A stretch of 64,000 nucleotides of DNA from assembly GCF_012910785.2 (NCBI RefSeq), contig NZ_WTVH02000001.1, forward strand, positions 248,001 through 312,000, written 5' to 3'. The notes under the pieces are model-generated. The model was given only the letters and a program-made list of their open reading frames with translations, did no database searches and had not been told where the DNA came from. The DNA comes from Aromatoleum buckelii (GTDB lineage: Bacteria > Pseudomonadota > Gammaproteobacteria > Burkholderiales > Rhodocyclaceae). Every line of letters starts with the position of its first letter. The first letter of the stretch is position 1. The translations under genes were made by a program, and so were the position numbers. Of the stretch, positions 41,389-51,158 are shown piece after piece.

Positions 41389-42540
41389 TTACGCCAGCAC
41401 GATCGGTACCATGGCCCAGCCGCCAACTGGAGACACGGCCCGCTCGGCTGGCCGCTGCGAGTCGAGTGCAATCGACGACGTCGCGGCGAGGAGTTCTTGC
41501 ATCGCGATGCGCATTTCCAGCGTCGCCAGCAAGCGTCCGGGGCACGCGTGCCTTCCGATGCCGTACACCAGGTTTCGGTCGGCGTTGCGCTCCGGATCCA
41601 TGGCGTCCGGGTCGCCGAAGACCACCTCGTCCCGGTTCGCGGACGTCCAGTTCAGTTTCACGCGTGCGCCTTGCGGCAGTTCCGCGCCACCGATCGTGAC
41701 AGGGCACGTCGTCACGCGGCGATTGGACACGAACGGGTCGTCGATCCGAAGGATCTCATCGATGATGGCATCGATCTCGGCGTCAGGTACGCCCGAGCGC
41801 AGATGATCCTGCACAGCTGGGTGCGTCGCCAAGTAATGGACCAGCACGCCGATACACTGTGCGATGGAGCCCAGGTCCCCACCCGTCCAGTTACGCAGAA
41901 CCGACACGATCTCCGCGTCGGTCAGCGGCCGGCCGTTCACTTCGGTCCGCATGAGCCCGGCGGTGACATCGTCCGCGCCGTCCTCGCGCGCAGTGCCGCG
42001 GCGCGGCTCGAGCACGGAGCGGATCAGGTCGTCGAACGACTCCGCCACCCGCTGCGTCCACGACCGATCGCCCGAGCGCGTCGCGGCATGGTTCTCGGCA
42101 ACCCAGTCCACGAGGTGATCTTCGAGATCGGCCGGCCAGCCCAGCCACGCGCTTTGCGCCCGGACCGCAAGCCGGACGCCCACTTGGGACACGGCGTCGA
42201 CGGCAACGCCCCTGGGCAGCGACGCGACCAAGCCGGTCGCCACCCGACGGAATCGCTCACGGAAGGGCGCGAGCGCCTCCGGGGTGAGGAAGCCGTCCAG
42301 GGCCTCCCGGTATGCCGTGTGCTCGGCCGAGTCCATGCCGTTCGGGACGTGGAGATGGCTCGACACCGCGCTGGAAAACCGGTCATCGCTCAGCGCAGCC
42401 TGCACGACCAGTTCGTGTCTCAGCAACACCCACTCGCCATGGACGTTGCGCACGACGCCGTGCCGGGGACGCAGCTCGTCGGTGTAGGCCCTCAGGTCCC
42501 TGCCAGTGGCAGACAGGTCATCAGGCATGTGGTCGGTCAT
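41389..42540 (-). CDS. Cytochrome P450
   Basis: 383 residues from the ATG at 42540 with a GGAGGGG box. The haem-thiolate loop is YGIGRHACPGRLLA with the axial cysteine; the K-helix ExxR is in DEILRIDDP. The I-helix reads NWTGGDLGSIAQCIG: an acid is present but the conserved threonine of AGxDT is replaced, which affects proton delivery in other P450s. No ferredoxin or reductase gene is beside it. Substrate unknown. Confidence 0.92.
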   Translation of the reverse strand: MTDHMPDDLSATGRDLRAYTDELRPRHGVVRNVHGEWVLLRHELVVQAALSDDRFSSAVSSHLHVPNGMDSAEHTAYREALDGFLTPEALAPFRERFRRVATGLVASLPRGVAVDAVSQVGVRLAVRAQSAWLGWPADLEDHLVDWVAENHAATRSGDRSWTQRVAESFDDLIRSVLEPRRGTAREDGADDVTAGLMRTEVNGRPLTDAEIVSVLRNWTGGDLGSIAQCIGVLVHYLATHPAVQDHLRSGVPDAEIDAIIDEILRIDDPFVSNRRVTTCPVTIGGAELPQGARVKLNWTSANRDEVVFGDPDAMDPERNADRNLVYGIGRHACPGRLLATLEMRIAMQELLAATSSIALDSQRPAERAVSPVGGWAMVPIVLA

Positions 42541-42896
42541 CCCTATCCCCTCCATGCGTTCCACGCAGACGGCGGTCGATGCCCGGGTTACCAGAACAAA
42601 TCGCCGGTGCCACTGGGGTGGCGCCACCAAAAGGCGATTCGCCAAGCAGCACCGGCGCGGGCATCCCGTCGGTGACGGTTGCTGTACCGGGCAGTCCTGG
42701 ACAGGACTCGGCCCGGCACCGAGACTGTGTGGCTGATGGAAGCGCGCTCCGGCGTTAGATTCCCGGCGGCAACAATTCGAGACCGCCTGTCACCGACCGG
42801 CGTGAGAACGCCTGTTGCGGCTTCTCGCGATCTGCGCAAGTTGGGCTTTGCCAGCCCCGATCCCGCGGCCTCCGGCCGGGTCTCCCGCGTCGACAC
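42541..42896. other. Gene-free region upstream of the P450
   Basis: About 355 bases between the P450 start and the ilvD remnant. No gene recognised; probably contains the P450 promoter. Confidence 0.35.
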
Positions 42897-43507
42897 CTAC
42901 AAGTCCAGATCGGTACCCGCACCCTTGCTCGCGGAACTGGCGAGTTTTGCAAACTTCGCCAGCACGCCGCGGGTGTAGCGCGGGGACGGCGGCGTCCAGT
43001 TGGCGGCTCGCCGCGCGAGCTCTTCATCACCGACATTCAGCTCGACGAGCTGCCGGTGCGCGTCGATCGTGACCGAGTCTCCGTCGCGGACCAGCGCAAT
43101 CGGGCCACCGACAAACGCTTCGGGGGAAACGTGGCCGACGACCATGCCCCAGGTGCCTCCCGAGAACTTGGGGCGCCATGATCGCCCTCATCGCGCCGTC
43201 CTCGGAGTCGAAGACGCGCGCCGGGCCGGTGATGGCGGGGTTCTTCCCGAAATCTTCGCCACGCAGCCTTCCGGCGATAGATTGCCCCTGAGGATTCCGA
43301 GATGGCCTTCGCGTACAGCGGATTGGCACCGGCCTCCTTCAAGGCCGCGACCACGGTATCGGCCAGCGGTTGCAGCCGGCTGTTGCAGGGCGTGATTGTC
43401 GAATGTGCGCTCGCCACGCCGACCATCGGCTTGCCGAAATCCGTCTCCCGATAGCCCATCGCGTAGTACATCGATCGATTGGGCGCGCGCATCACGCCTT
43501 CGGTCAC
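42897..43507 (-). pseudogene. ilvD: Dihydroxy-acid dehydratase pseudogene
   Basis: Three frames carry successive pieces of Ilv[20 protein letters not shown] with [17 protein letters not shown] (N-terminus), [18 protein letters not shown] (internal), and [16 protein letters not shown] with [20 protein letters not shown] (C-terminus). At ~610 bases it lacks about two thirds of the ~560-residue enzyme, including the iron-sulfur cysteines of the middle. Multiple deletions and frameshifts: non-functional. Confidence 0.92.
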
Positions 43508-43750
43508 GTTGCGCGAACGTTCACCGATCGGGGCTGGACGGATGGGCCGGACATATCGTCTCCTTGCTGGTAGCGGTTCGCATCCCCGGCTTCAGGGCAT
43601 CGGCCGCGCCCCGACGTTTCCTGAGAATCATAGGTCGGGGCGCCCTCGGCCGCACTGGCCGGCTACGCGGCCCACCCAAGTCGCGAGCGAGCCTAGAATG
43701 AAGCAAGACGCGCACATAGCGGGCCGAAGTCGGCCGATGCGGCAAGGACG

Positions 43751-44395
43751 ATGGACGTAGACATTCCCGACCCGGCGTACACGAGTTCCGAGCGCGCCCG
43801 CGCGAGCTTCCGCCTTGCGTTCAGGATCGCGCTCTGCCTGGTCGCTTTCCTGTGGCTGGTCCAGGCGGTGAACACGGCGCTCGACCTGGGCCTCGAGCGG
43901 TTCGGCGTGCGCCCCCGCGAGTTGAGCGGACTGCCCGGCATCGTACTGGCGCCGCTGCTGCACGGCAGCTTCGGCCACCTGATCGCCAACACGGCGCCGC
44001 TGCTGGTGTTGCTTACGGCGATGCTGCACCTCTATCCGGGCTCGGCCGTCCGGGCACTCCCGGCGATCTTCCTCGGCCCCGGCGCCGCAGTGTGGCTGCT
44101 CGGCCGCGCATCGGTCCACGTCGGTGCGAGCGGGGTGGTCTACGGCCTGGTTGCCCACATTTTCCTGGCCGGCGTGATTCGGCGCGATCGGCGCGCGATC
44201 GCCGCGTCCCTGCTCGTGTACTTTCTCTACGGCAGTCTGGCCTGGGGAGTCCTACCAATTCAGCAGGGGCTGTCGTGGGAAACTCACCTGGCAGGTGGCC
44301 TGATCGGCGCGCTGTCAGCGATAGCGTTGCGGCGTCTCGATATCCCGCCTCGCCGCCGCTATGCCTGGGAGGACGAAGAAGGCGAGCGCGATTGA
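43751..44395 (+). CDS. Rhomboid-family intramembrane serine protease
   Basis: 214 residues with about six transmembrane helices. The catalytic serine motif is VHVGASGVVYGLVAH (GxSG) and the catalytic histidine lies in WETHLAGGLIG; HGSFGHLIANTAPLL is the usual second signature. AAGGA precedes the ATG. Cytoplasmic membrane. Substrates unknown; single gene. Confidence 0.92.
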   Translation: MDVDIPDPAYTSSERARASFRLAFRIALCLVAFLWLVQAVNTALDLGLERFGVRPRELSGLPGIVLAPLLHGSFGHLIANTAPLLVLLTAMLHLYPGSAVRALPAIFLGPGAAVWLLGRASVHVGASGVVYGLVAHIFLAGVIRRDRRAIAASLLVYFLYGSLAWGVLPIQQGLSWETHLAGGLIGALSAIALRRLDIPPRRRYAWEDEEGERD

Positions 44396-44528
44396 TCCAT
44401 TGCATGGCGCGACGAAAACCGGCCGCCCGAGCGTGAAGCGCCCCGCGAGCGTCCCTTGCGCTCATTTCTGCCGCCGCGCCGCCGCGATGGATCGCCCCCA
44501 CTCGCATCCACGGCAACACGACGTTGCG

Positions 44529-45935
44529 TCAGGAGAACGTCTGGATGAGTTGACGTAGACGATCGCAGGCGGCGGGGAGATGAGCTTCGGGTGTGGTGGC
44601 AACACCGAGAAGAAGCCCCGGGCGTTGAATTCCGGCGGGACTGAACCACGCAGACAGTGGAGACGGCGCCAACCCGAAGGCCAGTGCTTCTCGGGCGATA
44701 ACGCTGTCGCGCGCCCCTTCGGGTAGCCATAGCAGTACGCCGAGGCCTGCCGGACGGGCGAGATATCCCATGGACTGCACCATTGCAAGGAGCGCATTGC
44801 TGCGACCGGCATATACGCGCTTCATGCGACGCAGATGCCGCATGTAGTGCCCGTCGCGCATGAACTCCGCCGTTGCCCACTGCACCGCGGGACCGGGAGC
44901 GGGAGCGAGACACAGGGCCGCTTCGGCAAACCGCGGACCCAGCGCAGGAGGCACGACGACGAAGCCGAGCCGCAGCGTGGGACTGATCGTCTTGCTGAAC
45001 GAGCCGATGTGGACCACACGTCCGCTGCTGTCCAGTGATGCCAGCGCGGGGGCCGCCCGGCGCTTCAGCTGGAGCTCACCGAGATAGTCGTCCTCGATGA
45101 TCCACGCGTCGGCGCGCGTCGCCCATTCGATTAGTTGCACACGCCGAGCGAGCGACAGAGGAACTCCGCTTGGAGCCTGTTGGCCTGGCGTCACCAGTGC
45201 CAAGGCAGCATCGGGCGCATGCTGCATGCCGTAAGCAACGTCGATCCCCTCATCGTCAACGGGGATCGGGACCGGGGCGAGCCGAGCGATTTCAAGCGCT
45301 TTGCGGCTGGGAGGAAAACCGGGATTCTCCACCCAGGCGGATCGCCCTTCCGGCTGGAGGACCCTGAGCGCGACGCCGAGTGCGCCGGAAAAACCCGCCG
45401 TGATGAAGATCTGGGACGGACGGCATTCGATACCCCGCGAAAGTGCCAGATGCGCCGCAATCTCGCGTCTGAGCTCAGGCTCGCCGCGCGGGTCCGGATA
45501 AATGAGCGGAGCGGCGACTTCGGCACGGGCGGCCTGGGCGCGCAATCGGGCGAAGAGCGCGACCGGAAAGCTGTCCGAGGCGGGCACGCCGTTTTGGAAC
45601 ACGGATGTTCCGCTAAGGAAGTCCTGGTACAGCTGCGGCAACGCATCCGCCGTCCTGGACGAGTCCGGCGCTGCGCGCTTCGCCGGACGGTCCGCCACCC
45701 GAGTGCCGCCGGAACGCGACGAGACGATGAGCTGCTTATCCGCCAATCGCTCGTAAGCCGTCTTGACGGTGCCGCGTGCGACACCCAGTTGTGCGGCGAG
45801 ATCCAGCCACGAGGGCAGTCGTGCTCCGGGCGCGAGCACTCCGCTGTCGATCGCTGCCGTGACGCCGATGCGGATCTGTTCGGCCAGGGAGGCCGCGGCC
45901 GTTCGATCGAGCTTGAGATCGAGGATCTTCGCCAT
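44529..45935 (-). CDS. PdxR/MocR-type GntR regulator with aminotransferase domain
   Basis: 468 residues. The N-terminal ~75 residues are a GntR winged helix (GARLPSWLDLAAQLGVARGT, VKTAYERLADKQLI). The remaining ~380 are a fold-type I aminotransferase-like domain with the PLP lysine in GSFSKTISPTLRLGF and EDDYLGEL. Such regulators usually sense PLP or an amine. It is divergent from the paired AhpD-like genes across about 110 bases, so these are likely targets. Confidence 0.92.
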   Translation of the reverse strand: MAKILDLKLDRTAAASLAEQIRIGVTAAIDSGVLAPGARLPSWLDLAAQLGVARGTVKTAYERLADKQLIVSSRSGGTRVADRPAKRAAPDSSRTADALPQLYQDFLSGTSVFQNGVPASDSFPVALFARLRAQAARAEVAAPLIYPDPRGEPELRREIAAHLALSRGIECRPSQIFITAGFSGALGVALRVLQPEGRSAWVENPGFPPSRKALEIARLAPVPIPVDDEGIDVAYGMQHAPDAALALVTPGQQAPSGVPLSLARRVQLIEWATRADAWIIEDDYLGELQLKRRAAPALASLDSSGRVVHIGSFSKTISPTLRLGFVVVPPALGPRFAEAALCLAPAPGPAVQWATAEFMRDGHYMRHLRRMKRVYAGRSNALLAMVQSMGYLARPAGLGVLLWLPEGARDSVIAREALAFGLAPSPLSAWFSPAGIQRPGLLLGVATTPEAHLPAACDRLRQLIQTFS

Positions 45936-45937
45936 GC

Positions 45938-45951
45938 TACATGGTACATCC
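45938..45951. promoter_or_regulatory. Candidate operator of the MocR-type regulator
   Basis: Two direct repeats TACATGG and TACATCC abut each other three bases upstream of the regulator start. MocR/PdxR proteins often bind direct repeats, so autoregulation is plausible, but this is only seven bases twice. Confidence 0.3.
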
Positions 45952-46044
45952 TGAATATACTTTTTTGGTTCTTTTTAATGAACCTCGGCGACTACATACT
46001 CCTGTCCACACGATCCTGTGCTCCTGAGAAATAGGTTTTTTGAA

Positions 46045-46506
46045 ATGAGTGAAAGACTGGATTACACGCGAACCTCGCCCGCTGGCGTGAAAGCCTTCGG
46101 CAGCGTCTACGGCTACGTCATGCAATCCGGGCTCGATGACGTGCTGGTCGACCTGGTCTATCTGCGCGTGAGCCAGATCAATGGATGTGCCTATTGCCTG
46201 GACATGCACACTCGCGACCTCGTCAAGAAAGGGGTGAAGGTCGAGAAGTTGGCGCTCGTGCAGGTGTGGCAGGAGGCCGGGGAACTGTTCAGCGATCGCG
46301 AACGGGCAGCCCTGGCGTGGGCGGAAACGGTGACCCGGGTGGCGCAGACCGGCGTTCCGGATGCCGAGTTCGAAGCCGCCAGGCGCATCTTCAACGAGAA
46401 GGAACTGGCCGACCTGACGATGGCCATCGGCTTGATGAACGCCTACAACCGCCTCGCGATCAGCTTCCGTCGCACACCAGAAGCGGTGTTTGCAGCCAAG
46501 TCCTGA
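46045..46506 (+). CDS. AhpD-like / carboxymuconolactone decarboxylase protein 1
   Basis: 153 residues from the ATG at 46045 (a GTG 27 bases upstream is also possible). The redox motif is INGCAYCLDMHTRD; RERAALAWAETVTRV follows. First of two adjacent paralogues divergent from the MocR-type regulator. Predicted thiol-dependent peroxidase-like or detoxifying function. Confidence 0.88.
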   Translation: MSERLDYTRTSPAGVKAFGSVYGYVMQSGLDDVLVDLVYLRVSQINGCAYCLDMHTRDLVKKGVKVEKLALVQVWQEAGELFSDRERAALAWAETVTRVAQTGVPDAEFEAARRIFNEKELADLTMAIGLMNAYNRLAISFRRTPEAVFAAKS

Positions 46507-46571
46507 AAAGGATTCGAATTTTTTCTACCCGACGACGGCAGTTCGCGTCGCTTCAATTACAGGTTGAACAC

Positions 46572-47012
46572 ATGGAACAGCGATTCGACATCACCAAACT
46601 TATCCCCGAGGGCTATAAAACCATGTACGCGCTGCACACCTACGTGCAGGGCGCCGGTCTCGATCTCGGCCTGCTCGAACTGGTGCGCCTACGCGTGTCG
46701 CAGACGAACGGTTGCGGCTTCTGCGTCGCCATGCATATTCCGCTCGCGCGAAAGTACGGCATCACCGAACATCAGATCAATCTTGTCGCCACCTGGAAGG
46801 AATCGCCGGTCTTCAGTGTTCGCGAGCGGGCGGCACTGGCTTGGGCCGATGCGGTGACAGCACTTGCCGGACAGGAGGTGCCGGATACGGTCTATGAACA
46901 AGTGAAGGCCGAGTTCAGCCCCGAGGAGATTGCCAACCTCACGCTGTGCATTGGTGAGATCAACACCTGGAATCGCCTCATGATTGCGTCGCGCACGCCG
47001 CCAGCGCTGTAA
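46572..47012 (+). CDS. AhpD-like / carboxymuconolactone decarboxylase protein 2
   Basis: 146 residues. Motif TNGCGFCVAMHIPLAR and RERAALAWADAVTAL align with the upstream paralogue, so this is a tandem duplication with clear divergence. It starts 65 bases after the first gene and ends before an IS630 element. Proteins of this family form trimers or hexamers; a mixed complex is possible. Confidence 0.88.
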   Translation: MEQRFDITKLIPEGYKTMYALHTYVQGAGLDLGLLELVRLRVSQTNGCGFCVAMHIPLARKYGITEHQINLVATWKESPVFSVRERAALAWADAVTALAGQEVPDTVYEQVKAEFSPEEIANLTLCIGEINTWNRLMIASRTPPAL

Positions 47013-47241
47013 GGACGGCGTCGCTCGATCGTTTCAGAAAGGATTCGCAGTGAGTGCGACCAGACTACCGTTCTTCGAATCCAGCCCTCGCGGCGACAAG
47101 GCGAAGAGCAGCGAGTTCGGGTTCCCCCTGCTGTCGGCGATCACGGCACCGGTCGGGTGTGGGCTCAGGGCTCGACCTCGGCCCACAATTTCACTATGCC
47201 GGCGGCGCCCAAGACCTGGGACCACCTGATCAAGTTGGTTA

Positions 47242-48341
47242 CTAACTTTCCCGAAAGTAATGCCATATAGGCGATAATATGCGGCATGAAATGCAAGCGA
47301 ACTTCCGACGGCCGCGCCCACGATCATCACACCTTGCAGGTGATGCGGCAGCAGGCCATCAAAGCGGTGCGTGAGGGGCAGACCGTGCAGAGCGTCGCCG
47401 CCTCGTTCGGCGTGAATCCTCGCAGCGTCTTCCGCTGGCTGGCCGACTTCGCCAACGGCGGCCAGAACGCCCTGCTCGCCAAGCCGATCCCGGGACGTCC
47501 GCCCAGGCTCAGCGCCGAGGAGATGGCCTGGCTCGCCCGCGCGGTCCGCGACCACACCCCGCAGCAGTTCAAGTTCGAGTTCGGGCTGTGGACGCTGACG
47601 CTGATCCGTCACCTGATCAATCGTCAGCTCAAGAAGGAACTGTCGGTTTCCTCGGTCCACCGGCTCATGAAGATCCTGGGCTTCAGCGCCCAGAAACCGC
47701 TCTATCAGGCCTGGCAGCAGGATCCCGTGCTGGTGCGGACCTGGGAGACCGAGACCTATCCCGCCATTCGCGCCGAAGCGCGTGCGACGGGCGCAACGAT
47801 CTACTTTGCCGACGAGTCGGGCATCCGTTCCGACTACCATACCGGCACCCCCTGGGCGCCGCAGGGCCAGACGCCGGTGGTGACGGCCACCGGCCGGCGC
47901 TTTTCGCTGAACATGATCTCGGCGGTGAGCGCGCAGGGCGAGTTTCGGTTCATGCTGCATGAAGGCTCGGTCGGTGCGAAGGTCTTTCTGGAGTTCCTCA
48001 AGCGCTTGATGATCGGCGCTCAGAAGCCGGTGTTCGTCATCGTCGATGGTCATCCGATCCACAAGGCAAAGTTGATCAAGACCTATGTCGACAGCCTCGG
48101 CGGCCGGCTGAAGCTGTTCTACCTGCCGCCGTATTCGCCGCACCTGAACCCGGACGAAACGGTCTGGGCGCATGTGAAGCGCAAGGTTTCGCGCCAGGGG
48201 GTCGAGAGCAAGGAGGACATGAAGCGCCTCGCACTCGGGGCCCTGCGCAGCATTCAGAAACTCCCCGAGCTCGTGAAGTCATTCTTCCGGCAACCAGAGT
48301 GTCAATACGCTCTATAGTGACACTACTTATTGAAAAGTTAG
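47242..48341. mobile_element. Complete IS630-family element
   Basis: 1100 bases, with ends CTAACTTT-N5-AAGTAATGCC (left) and the inverted CTAACTTT-N5-AAGTAGTGTC (right), flanked by the TA duplication (47240-47241, 48342-48343) that is the hallmark of IS630/Tc1 elements. It sits precisely in the stop codon of the cupin gene to its right. Confidence 0.9.
47286..48317 (+). CDS. IS630-family transposase
   Basis: 343 residues. N-terminal HTH (VQSVAASFGVNPRSVFRWL), then the DDE domain: IYFADESGIRSDYHTG (first D), VFVIVDGHPIHKAKLI (second D) and LPPYSPHLNPDETVWAHVKR (E), the classical IS630 signature. Frame intact. Confidence 0.94.
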   Translation: MKCKRTSDGRAHDHHTLQVMRQQAIKAVREGQTVQSVAASFGVNPRSVFRWLADFANGGQNALLAKPIPGRPPRLSAEEMAWLARAVRDHTPQQFKFEFGLWTLTLIRHLINRQLKKELSVSSVHRLMKILGFSAQKPLYQAWQQDPVLVRTWETETYPAIRAEARATGATIYFADESGIRSDYHTGTPWAPQGQTPVVTATGRRFSLNMISAVSAQGEFRFMLHEGSVGAKVFLEFLKRLMIGAQKPVFVIVDGHPIHKAKLIKTYVDSLGGRLKLFYLPPYSPHLNPDETVWAHVKRKVSRQGVESKEDMKRLALGALRSIQKLPELVKSFFRQPECQYAL

Positions 48342-48754
48342 TACTTGAACGTTGTCAGTTCTTTGTCGTCGGTATCCACTACAAAGATTGCAAGCAGCTT
48401 TGCGGGTTCGGTTTTGCTCGCGTTGCGGCTCACTGGATGACTGGCGCCCGGCGGCTCCGACCAACTCTGCCCAGCCTTGTAGATACGGCTCTCGCCGTTG
48501 TTGACCTTCGACTCGATCGAGCCGGACACGACATAGGCGTAGATGAATGCGGACTTGGCGTGAACGTGCGGAAGTGATGTCCCGCCCGGTGGGTAATCAA
48601 CCTCCACAGCCACCAGCGACTTGCCAGGGATGTTGGGAATACCTTGCTCGAAGTTGGGCGTGATCTTGTCGCCGGGCCCATCCGCCAAGGAGGGAGCGGC
48701 CCACGCAAGCAGTGCGGCGGAACCCAGCGCATTGATCGTGATACGGAAGTTCAT
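48338..48754 (-). CDS. Periplasmic cupin-domain protein
   Basis: 138 residues. Signal peptide (LGSAALLAWAAPSLADG). Cupin motif 1 is PPGGTSLPHVHAKSAFIYAY and motif 2 is PPGASHPVSRN. The last codon (Tyr) and the stop TAA derive from the inserted IS630 element; without it the stop would be TAA right after FK, so the protein is one residue longer but otherwise whole. Function unknown; small cupins of this kind bind a metal. Confidence 0.87.
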   Translation of the reverse strand: MNFRITINALGSAALLAWAAPSLADGPGDKITPNFEQGIPNIPGKSLVAVEVDYPPGGTSLPHVHAKSAFIYAYVVSGSIESKVNNGESRIYKAGQSWSEPPGASHPVSRNASKTEPAKLLAIFVVDTDDKELTTFKY

Positions 48755-49129
48755 GTCAGGGTTACTCCTGTTTGAGAAGCGATTGCACAGGTATTGTGCC
48801 TAGTGCTCGGTGCAAAGTCGTGAACCAGAAGAGCTCTCAATTGATGCACCACGCATGTCTTCCCGGCTTCCAATCGCGATCAAGCAAGCGTCACAAACCT
48901 CCATGAATGGGCAAATTCGACCAATAATAAACGACCACTGAGCAGGATGTGCCGCGGGCGATGGGCTGATTGGTGGATTCTGCTCGATCCGTGAGCGAGC
49001 ACTCGTAGCATGTCGTCCTCATTTCGATCTTTTTCGACGAGGGCGTGCTGCGGCTCCTGCAACGTCTGAAGCTGGCACCGGCACTGTTTTGCGGAATGGC
49101 TGCTTCGGAAAACCGCGACGGACAGGTAA
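48755..49129. other. Gene-free region upstream of the cupin
   Basis: About 375 bases. No supported gene on either strand; expected to hold the cupin promoter. Confidence 0.35.
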
Positions 49130-49161
49130 GGGTCGCTATGTAGACCTCTGCATAGCGACCC
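49130..49161. terminator. 11-bp perfect hairpin downstream of the sigma-54 regulator
   Basis: GGGTCGCTATG (49130-49140) and CATAGCGACCC (49151-49161) pair perfectly around a 10-base loop, 80 bases beyond the regulator stop on the minus strand. Followed by TTACC, not a T-run, so it may be a terminator or an operator. Confidence 0.45.
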
Positions 49162-49241
49162 AAAGCTGTCCTTGGGGGGGCTTGCGAAAGCGATGCGCGA
49201 GCGAATCACTCCTATCCCCCGCGTCGGTTCCGGCGGCGCTG

Positions 49242-51143
49242 TCACTGAACTGATCGCGACACGGCCTCAGTTGTGGCCCGTTTGCGCAGCCTGCGGTAGA
49301 GCGTGGCGCGACTGATGCCCAGCATCTTGGCGGCCATGCGGACGTCTCCATTGGTGGCCTGCAAGCTGCGGGTGATGGCGTCCTCCTCGAGTGTTAGCAG
49401 CAACCCACCCATGGGACTGCAGCCTGGCAAAGCGTCGGGCGCTGAGAATTCGGGGAAGTGCGCCGGCAACAGTGCGTCGTCAGGGTCGGCCATTGCATCG
49501 GCATAGCAAAGCGCGTGTTTCAGTTCGCGCGTGTTGCCGAACCAGGGATGGGACAGTAGCAGTTGCATGGAGTCACTCGACAACTGCCTAGAGCCGTTGC
49601 CAATACCCGTTAGTAGGGCGTGTATCAGTGCCCGTAAGTCGCTCCGCTCACGCAACGGTGGCAACCGCAAGGAGAATCCGTTGATGCGGTAATAGAGATC
49701 GGCGCGGAAGCGACCTTCCCGGACTGCGCGTGGGATGTCCTGATGAGTGGCACAAATCAGTTGGCAATCCACTTTGCGGTTGGTCACGCTGCCAAGTCGA
49801 CTAACCTCACGTGTTTCCAGTACACGCAGCAACCGCGCCTGCAGGTGCAGCGGCATGTCGCCGATCTCGTCAAGAAAGAGCGTCCCCCCGTCGGCCTGCT
49901 CGATCTTGCCGGGCATGCCACCGCGCCGGGCGCCGGTGTAAGCGCCCTCGACGTGGCCGAAAAGCTCGCTTTCGATCAGAGTTTCCGGGATGGCCGCACA
50001 GTTGAGCGCCACAAGCGGACCGTCGCCATAGCGACTACGGGCATGCAGGGTTTGCGCCACCATTTCCTTTCCGCTGCCGGTTTCGCCCAGCACAAGCAGC
50101 GGCAGGCCGTTGGCGAGTGCGCGACAGCCGGCGTCGAGCCGGACGCTGATCGCCGGGTCGCCGAACTCCAGTGAGCCGGTAACTGGAGCCGCGTGCGAAG
50201 TCGGCCGGGTCACCGGGGTGGGGCGTGCGGGCGGATCGGCGAGCGTGGCGTAGAGCTGCAGGCCGGAGCGCAGCCGTAGCGGCAGCGCCTCGGCGCCACG
50301 GAGAAAGGCCGCCGCACAGTCGCCGAAACGGCCGTCGACCAGATCCTCGAAACGGCTCGCGGCGGACAGGGCGTCGGCACCGATGAAGCGCCGTGCGGGC
50401 TCGTTGACTGCGAGAAGTTCGCCCTCGGCGCCGAAGGCGACCAATAGCGTCAGTTCCCCCACCGTCGGCGCCGGATGCCAGCCGAGCGCGAGGGTGAGTG
50501 CGGCGGGCAGGGCGCGGAAGAGCTCGCGTTCGATGGCTTGCGCGGACTGGTGAACCAGCGCGAGCGCACCGGGATCGGCCAGCGGCGAATCGCGGGTGAT
50601 ATCGATCACGCCGGCGAGGGTGCCGTCGGGCGCGATGATCGGCGCGGCCGCGCAGTGGAAGCCGCGGATGGCCGAGAAGAAGTGCTCGGGCCCGAACACC
50701 CGTACCGGGCGGCGCTCGGTCAATGCGCACGACATCGCCGACGTGCCGATCGCATACTCGGAAAGATCGACCCCTGGCCGGAAGGCGAGCCGCATCGGGT
50801 GCGGACGTTGGTCAATGGCTCCCGCCACGGACAGGGCGTACCCCCGGTGGTCCGTCATCAGTACCGCATAGCCTGCGCCGGAAACAGCGCGCGCCAGCCG
50901 CTCCAGCGGTTCGCGCGCAGCGCGAAGCAAGTCGTTGCTGCGATCGCGCAACTGGCGCAGCTGCGCGTGGCCAACTGGCTGGAACTCGACTGCTTCGCGC
51001 TCCCTGCGGTCGGCCGCCGTACAGCGCGTCCATGAGCGGAAGATCGCATCGTCGATCAGATCGCTCGGGCTGAGGCCGTGCTCGAAATAGGCCCGTCGGG
51101 CAGCGACGGCGCTTTCCAGGGACGGAATCGGTGTGGCGTTCAT
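49242..51143 (-). CDS. AcoR-like sigma-54-dependent transcriptional activator
   Basis: 633 residues from the ATG at 51143. N-terminal sensory region with a GAF-like domain (~75-230; [18 protein letters not shown]). The AAA+ domain has Walker [11 protein letters not shown], the sigma-54 contact loop as GAYTGAR (GAFTGA variant), Walker [14 protein letters not shown] and the arginine finger region [17 protein letters not shown] Fis-type HTH ([18 protein letters not shown]) ends the protein. It lies downstream of the dehydrogenase genes on the same strand; the likely target is that operon. No Shine-Dalgarno stands free before the ATG because a hairpin occupies the region. Confidence 0.9.
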   Translation of the reverse strand: MNATPIPSLESAVAARRAYFEHGLSPSDLIDDAIFRSWTRCTAADRREREAVEFQPVGHAQLRQLRDRSNDLLRAAREPLERLARAVSGAGYAVLMTDHRGYALSVAGAIDQRPHPMRLAFRPGVDLSEYAIGTSAMSCALTERRPVRVFGPEHFFSAIRGFHCAAAPIIAPDGTLAGVIDITRDSPLADPGALALVHQSAQAIERELFRALPAALTLALGWHPAPTVGELTLLVAFGAEGELLAVNEPARRFIGADALSAASRFEDLVDGRFGDCAAAFLRGAEALPLRLRSGLQLYATLADPPARPTPVTRPTSHAAPVTGSLEFGDPAISVRLDAGCRALANGLPLLVLGETGSGKEMVAQTLHARSRYGDGPLVALNCAAIPETLIESELFGHVEGAYTGARRGGMPGKIEQADGGTLFLDEIGDMPLHLQARLLRVLETREVSRLGSVTNRKVDCQLICATHQDIPRAVREGRFRADLYYRINGFSLRLPPLRERSDLRALIHALLTGIGNGSRQLSSDSMQLLLSHPWFGNTRELKHALCYADAMADPDDALLPAHFPEFSAPDALPGCSPMGGLLLTLEEDAITRSLQATNGDVRMAAKMLGISRATLYRRLRKRATTEAVSRSVQ

Positions 51144-51158
51144 AGCGGGCAGCTGAGG

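Noticed and set aside
47034-48173. 379-codon minus-strand frame
   Set aside because: It is antisense to the intact IS630 transposase and crosses the IS boundary.
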